NCBI GenBank assembly: GCA_938005345.1
Contig: CALLNG010000277.1
Span: forward strand, 1-16,764
Reading direction: 5' to 3'
DNA: 16,764 nucleotides
Source: an uncultured Clostridia bacterium
Lineage (GTDB): Bacteria > Bacillota > Clostridia > RUG12999
Part shown: piece after piece, positions 12,496 to 16,764 of the stretch
Numbering within the stretch: the first letter of the stretch is position 1
Layout of the letters: each line of letters opens with the position of its first letter
The notes under the pieces: generated by a model
The model's database searches: none
Seen by the model: the letters and a program-made list of their open reading frames with translations, nothing else
Told to the model about the DNA's origin: nothing
Made by a program: the position numbers and the translations under genes

Positions 12496-15400
12496 TTAAA
12501 ATACTTTTTTCTTTTTTAAGATAATAATTGCTAGTAATGATACCAAACATCCCATTGTAAGTAATTCAACTGGTGTTTGATCACCTGTTTTTGTACTCTT
12601 TTGAGTTGTATTTTTGACAACAGTTGTCGTAACATTATTTGTTTTGTTGTTTGCATCATCTTTTTTATCTGTTGTTGGTTTTTGACTTGAATTGTCATCT
12701 TTTCCAGTATCTGGTTTTGAATTATCATCTTTAGAATTACTAACTGTAAATACTGTTTCAACATTTCCTAATGTAGAAGTAATTTTGATCGTATATTCTC
12801 CATTATCTAATGTTTTTAAATATTCTTCACTTAAAATAATGTTTACTTTGTTAGAAACATTTTCAATTGTATAGTATTTTGTATCTAATTCTTTACCATT
12901 AACAAATACTGTTAAAACATTTCCTTTAGAAACATTCATTGTAATTTTCAATGGTTTTGAATCTTTAACATCATATTTACTATTTTCACCAGCAATAATT
13001 TGTGCTCTTTCTTGAACATTAATTAAAGCTGTTCCAACTTTACCATCAATTCCTGAATATTTAACACTTACTTCTTTTGTATCTTTTGTGATTTTTTCTT
13101 TTGGATTTTCAAATACCCAACCTTCAGGTAATTTAATTGTATCTAATGTATCACCAACGAAACCATTTAATTCTAATCCAGATTTTTCTAAATCTTTTTC
13201 GAAAATTCTTTCTTCAACTGTAAGTAAAACTTCTCTTCTTGTTCTTGCAGCTGTTGTATTTCCTTTTTCATATACTGTGTAATATAAATTATATGTTCCT
13301 GGTTTTAATGATTTTAAGGCTTCTTGATCATCTTTACCTGTACATAATAGTGATACATGTGTGTTTCCACCAACATTTGTGAACATTGGTTCATCATTAA
13401 TAGAGTAATCAACAACAGTTCCTTCATCAACAGTAATGCCTGCTAATAAATCTGGCATGTCTCCTTCTGTCATCGTAACATCTTTTTCACCACTAATTTT
13501 ATAAGCATTTGCATAGAAAGTATCCGCATCTTTTTGTTGTTGTTCATTTCTAGCATAGCGAACATAATCTACTTCAAATTTTGTTCCTGCTAAGTTTTCA
13601 CCTGCAGCACCAGGCCAAGCTCCACCTAAAGCCAAATTAAATTCAATATATTGTGGTCTATCAATACATTCTAAAGCTCTTTGATCATCACTATAATCAA
13701 CTGTTCTTACAATTTGATCATCTACATACCATTCAATTTTTCCTTTTGACCAATTGATTCCAAAAACATGATAATCATCATTAAAGATACCACTTGGTAA
13801 TGTATAACAAGTACCATGTCCAGCATACTTTCCATCATCTTCACCATTAGTACCATAATGAAGTGTTTGATAAACTTGTTTATTACCATTAACCCCACCA
13901 GCAGTTCCATTACCAATTAATTCCATGATATCTATTTCACCACTATCGGGCCATCCAATACCTTGAGCAATGTTACCATCTAAATGAAAATCAGAACCTA
14001 AGGTCCAAAACGCTGGAAATACTGCTTGACCTTTAGGTAATTTAGCTTTCATTTCAATTCTTCCATATAAGAATTCTTGTTTACCATGAGTTCTTACACT
14101 TCCTGAATCATAAATAACTTTTCTTGTTGTATCTCCTTGTGTTACTTCATATTGATCTTCTGTTTTTCTATTTGTTGCTTTAATAACTAAATTTCCATCT
14201 TCAAGATAAACATTATCTTTACTATTTGTATAATGTTGTTGTTCTAAACCACGAATATGTCCTAATTCATAACCCCAATTCTTTTTATCTAATTCACTTT
14301 CATTAAATTCATCAGCCCATACAAGATTATAATTGTCATCTTCATTTGTCACTTCTGTTAAAGAAACATTATCAATAAATACTTTTCCTTTATATGTAGC
14401 ATCACTTGTTGATTCAGTCCATTTCATAAAACAAACTGTTAAATCAGTAGAATTTTTACCATTAAAAATACTTTCTTGGTCTCCTGTATCGATATCTAAT
14501 TCAATATCTTGATATTGTCCTTTATTTTCTTCTGTACATTTTACTGTAACTTCATTGTTATTTACAAGATATTGTGCATTCTTTTTTAAGTTGACAAACA
14601 TTGTTTGTCCTACTTCTGTTAATTGCACTTTTGCCTTTAGTTTATATTTTGTATTTTTCTTTAAATTAACTGTTTGAAAAATATTAGCATTTCTATTATT
14701 TTCTGGTAAAAAACCACACCAGCTTCCTTCATATGAACATCCTGGCCATTTTGTAAATCTTGCATTTGTAACTTGCCATGATGTACGACTATTTATTTCA
14801 TATCCTGATGAAGGATTTGTACCATTTTCAAAAGAACCATTTTTAATAAGTTCTCGATCTAATTCAATTAAATCTTGTTTATCATTAGGTAAAACAGTAA
14901 GTATAACTGCTCTTCTTGTTGATGGTTTTGTAGAATCAGTACTACTTCTAGCTGTATAGTATAAGTTATATTTACCTGGTTTTAATTTCTTTAAACTTTG
15001 TTTATCATTTTTGCCTGAACAAACTAAATCAACAGAAGTAAGTCCACCTTTTGATTTAAATGAATATTCATTATCAATTGAATAATCTAAAATACTATCT
15101 TGATCAGAAGTCACACCTTCTAATAAATTAGGTGTTTCACCTTCTGTCATTGTCACATCATGTTCACCATTGATTTTGATTGCATTTTCATAGTATTCTT
15201 TAGAATCTGTTTTTTGTTGAGCATTTTGACCATAATAAACATAATCAATTTCATATTTTTGCCCTGCAAGATTATCTCCAGCATCTCCTGCCCAGTTTCC
15301 ACCAGTTGCAAGATTCATTTGAATATATTGTGGTCTGTTAAAACATCTTTTATATTCTTCATTATTGCTATAATCAATAGATCCTACAATTTTATTATCA

Positions 15401-16641
15401 ACATAAAATTCCATTTTATTTTTAGACCAATTAAGACCAAAAATATGATAATCATCATTAAAGATTCCTTCTGGTAATGTATATGTTGAAATAGATTTTG
15501 AATGATCTACATCTGTAGCTGAACCAGCATGTAAAGTTTGATAAACTTTTTTATTACTTTTTCCATTTAAATCTTCATTTTCTGCACCAATCATTTCCAT
15601 GATATCGATTTCACCGCAAACTGGCCACGAAGCACCTTGTTCACTGCTAATTCTACCATCTAACGTAAAATCTGAACCTAATGTCCAAAAAGCAGGGAAA
15701 GCACCTTTTCCTTTAGGAAGTTTTGCTTTCATTTCAATTCTTCCATATAAAAATTCTCTTTTCCCATGAGTTCTAACACTTCCTGAATTATAAATAACTT
15801 GTCTATTTCCTCTTGGATTTTTATATTGATCTTCTTTATCACGATTAGTTACTTGTAATACTAATTGACCATCTTTAACATAAACATTTTCTGGATCATT
15901 AACATAATGTTCTTGTTCAACACCTCTAATAGAACCTAATTCATAATCCCAATTTGATGTATCTAATTGATTTTCATTAAAGTCATCAGCCCAAACCATT
16001 TCATATTGATCATCTTCTGAAGCATCGCTTACTGCTTTAACTGATACATCATCAATCCATACTTCTTCATCAATAATATCTTGATTTCCATTTGTATTTG
16101 TCCATTTAATAAAAGCAATAGATCCAGAAGTATTATCACCTGAATTAAAAGTAAATTCTACATCTTGATATTGACCTGCTTTATCTTCTGATGAAGAAAT
16201 CGTCGTTTCAATCGTTTTTCCATTATTATCTTTTAATCCTGCACTTAATTGACCATTTTTTACTGCTAAAAATACTTGACCTTTCGCATTAGAAATTTTT
16301 ACTTTTCCTTTAACAACATAATCTGTATTTTTCTTAAAACTTACTCCTTGATAAACTGCGGCATTATTAGAATTTGATGATAACTTTCCATAATAATTTC
16401 CATTATCATTTCCAAATGTACCTGTACCTGTTTTAGACCATGAAGCACCATTATTATCAAAACTTCCATTAACAATTAAATCACCATTACGATCTAATTT
16501 AACTAAATCATACTCATGGGCAACTTGTGAAGTTGCACCTTGAGTCGTATTTTCAGCAAAAACCATTGCTGAATACGAACTAAGCATTGACATTGACGTC
16601 AATACAGATAAAACAACTTTACTTATCTTTTTATTTTTCAT
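12496..16641 (-). CDS. Secreted wall-anchored beta-glucanase with two GH16 modules
   Basis: Predicted endo-beta-1,3(4)-glucanase acting outside the cell on laminarin- or lichenan-like glucans. Order over 1381 residues: signal peptide (1-29, cut after VFA); CBM4/9-like jelly roll (about 45-203); GH16 (213-473) with catalytic GEIDIMEMIG (E344, D346, E349); Ig-like domain (487-584); second CBM-like domain (591-763); second GH16 (770-1031) with GEIDIMELIG (E902, D904, E907); Ig-like domain (1047-1142); two more small domains (1147-1300); a D/K/N/T-rich wall linker; STKTG (1349-1353); a membrane helix; and KKKK. Both active sites look intact. The sorting signal lacks the usual Leu-Pro. The ribosome site AGGAAAGGA precedes the ATG. 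Expression probably depends on the antiterminator in its leader. Beta-glucanase fits best; agarase or carrageenase within GH16 are less likely given the gut-like setting. Confidence 0.93.
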   Translation of the reverse strand: MKNKKISKVVLSVLTSMSMLSSYSAMVFAENTTQGATSQVAHEYDLVKLDRNGDLIVNGSFDNNGASWSKTGTGTFGNDNGNYYGKLSSNSNNAAVYQGVSFKKNTDYVVKGKVKISNAKGQVFLAVKNGQLSAGLKDNNGKTIETTISSSEDKAGQYQDVEFTFNSGDNTSGSIAFIKWTNTNGNQDIIDEEVWIDDVSVKAVSDASEDDQYEMVWADDFNENQLDTSNWDYELGSIRGVEQEHYVNDPENVYVKDGQLVLQVTNRDKEDQYKNPRGNRQVIYNSGSVRTHGKREFLYGRIEMKAKLPKGKGAFPAFWTLGSDFTLDGRISSEQGASWPVCGEIDIMEMIGAENEDLNGKSNKKVYQTLHAGSATDVDHSKSISTYTLPEGIFNDDYHIFGLNWSKNKMEFYVDNKIVGSIDYSNNEEYKRCFNRPQYIQMNLATGGNWAGDAGDNLAGQKYEIDYVYYGQNAQQKTDSKEYYENAIKINGEHDVTMTEGETPNLLEGVTSDQDSILDYSIDNEYSFKSKGGLTSVDLVCSGKNDKQSLKKLKPGKYNLYYTARSSTDSTKPSTRRAVILTVLPNDKQDLIELDRELIKNGSFENGTNPSSGYEINSRTSWQVTNARFTKWPGCSYEGSWCGFLPENNRNANIFQTVNLKKNTKYKLKAKVQLTEVGQTMFVNLKKNAQYLVNNNEVTVKCTEENKGQYQDIELDIDTGDQESIFNGKNSTDLTVCFMKWTESTSDATYKGKVFIDNVSLTEVTNEDDNYNLVWADEFNESELDKKNWGYELGHIRGLEQQHYTNSKDNVYLEDGNLVIKATNRKTEDQYEVTQGDTTRKVIYDSGSVRTHGKQEFLYGRIEMKAKLPKGQAVFPAFWTLGSDFHLDGNIAQGIGWPDSGEIDIMELIGNGTAGGVNGNKQVYQTLHYGTNGEDDGKYAGHGTCYTLPSGIFNDDYHVFGINWSKGKIEWYVDDQIVRTVDYSDDQRALECIDRPQYIEFNLALGGAWPGAAGENLAGTKFEVDYVRYARNEQQQKDADTFYANAYKISGEKDVTMTEGDMPDLLAGITVDEGTVVDYSINDEPMFTNVGGNTHVSLLCTGKDDQEALKSLKPGTYNLYYTVYEKGNTTAARTRREVLLTVEERIFEKDLEKSGLELNGFVGDTLDTIKLPEGWVFENPKEKITKDTKEVSVKYSGIDGKVGTALINVQERAQIIAGENSKYDVKDSKPLKITMNVSKGNVLTVFVNGKELDTKYYTIENVSNKVNIILSEEYLKTLDNGEYTIKITSTLGNVETVFTVSNSKDDNSKPDTGKDDNSSQKPTTDKKDDANNKTNNVTTTVVKNTTQKSTKTGDQTPVELLTMGCLVSLLAIIILKKKKVF
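13213..16509 (-). repeat. Internal duplication: CBM-GH16-Ig unit present twice
   Basis: Residues about 45-585 and 590-1143 carry the same domain order, and the DNA is still alike. The stretch at 14041-14120 matches 15721-15800 almost base for base, offset exactly 1680 bp (560 codons). Catalytic cores are closely similar (both contain SGSVRTHGK, then EFLYGRIEMKAKLPKG), whereas the binding domains have diverged. It arose by tandem duplication within the gene. Confidence 0.85.
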
Positions 16642-16697
16642 ATTATTTCCTTTCCTTGCTTATCTAATAATTGTTACTCTTTTTTTAACAAAAAATA

Positions 16698-16764
16698 AAG
16701 ACCAAATAAGATACACTAAAAAAAGTGTAAGTTATTTGGTCTTGCCTACTTAAAGTAACAATCC
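16698..16764 (-). promoter_or_regulatory. RAT antiterminator overlapping a terminator (LicT/BglG-type switch) for the GH16 gene
   Basis: On the minus strand the last bases read GGATTGTTACT (16764-16754), TTAAGT, then AGGCAAGACC (16747-16738) and AAATAA. This matches the ribonucleic antiterminator sites of LicT, SacY and SacT (GGATTGTTACT...GCAGGCAAAACC). Its 3' half is also the 5' arm of a terminator: AAGACCAAATAA (16743-16732) pairs with TTATTTGGTCTT (16709-16698), with an inner TACAC/GTGTA stem, followed by TATTTTTTG. A BglG-family protein bound to the RAT would stop the terminator forming. In B. subtilis the GH16 gene bglS is controlled this way by LicT. The promoter must lie beyond the window. 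Confidence 0.88.

Noticed and set aside
16698..16743. Terminator of an upstream minus-strand gene outside the window
   Set aside because: Possible on its own, but its 5' arm is shared with a RAT sequence and it lies directly before the GH16 gene, so a leader attenuator is the better reading.

Overview
The window is a mosaic of two very different kinds of DNA. Positions 1 to about 9,100 are GC-rich (roughly 50-65% by eye, with one AT-richer gene at 7416-8195). Positions from about 9,100 to the end are AT-rich (roughly 30% GC). The right part looks like the chromosome of a low-GC gut Firmicute, perhaps of the Erysipelotrichales/Coprobacillaceae type; this rests only on composition and gene families. 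The left part looks like mobile DNA from GC-richer Clostridia (Oscillospiraceae-like). The switch falls inside an intact rubrerythrin gene, so the window records either a recombination event or an assembly join.

Layout: (1) 1-2927, minus strand: phage packaging module with a ParB-like/DNA methyltransferase fusion, the P27-type small terminase subunit and the large terminase subunit, which runs off the left edge. (2) 2943-4120: repeat-bearing divergent promoter region, a Fic-family AMP-transferase gene and its terminator. (3) 4121-7426, plus strand: a GC-rich cassette with a non-coding lead region holding hairpins and three tandem 40-bp repeats, a frameshifted amidoligase, three unrecognised proteins (66, 196 and 77 aa) and a gamma-glutamylcyclotransferase-like protein. 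The genes carry good ribosome sites and related leader sequences, and the motif GCTYYCAAATC recurs through the cassette. (4) 7416-8195: an AT-richer unrecognised gene overlapping the cyclotransferase gene. (5) 8196-8669: non-coding, with a strong terminator and iteron-like 20-bp-spaced repeats that may be an orphan replication origin. (6) 8670-9209 minus: rubrerythrin with a clear promoter and a Fur/PerR-like palindrome. (7) 9438-12367: a divergent pair of surface-polysaccharide genes, an EpsC/CapD-type nucleotide-sugar dehydratase (minus) and a CpsB/YwqE-type tyrosine phosphatase (plus). (8) 12496-16641 minus: a 1381-residue secreted, wall-anchored beta-glucanase with two complete GH16 modules. 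The last bases of the window hold its leader: a LicT/BglG-type RNA antiterminator (RAT) overlapping an intrinsic terminator.

The best-supported regulatory discovery is the RAT-terminator switch in front of the GH16 gene. It implies that glucan degradation is controlled by a PTS-linked antiterminator and by beta-glucoside supply. The most novel-looking system is the amidoligase/cyclotransferase cassette. It pairs an enzyme predicted to form amide bonds with one predicted to release gamma-glutamyl groups, alongside small proteins that could be substrates or partners.
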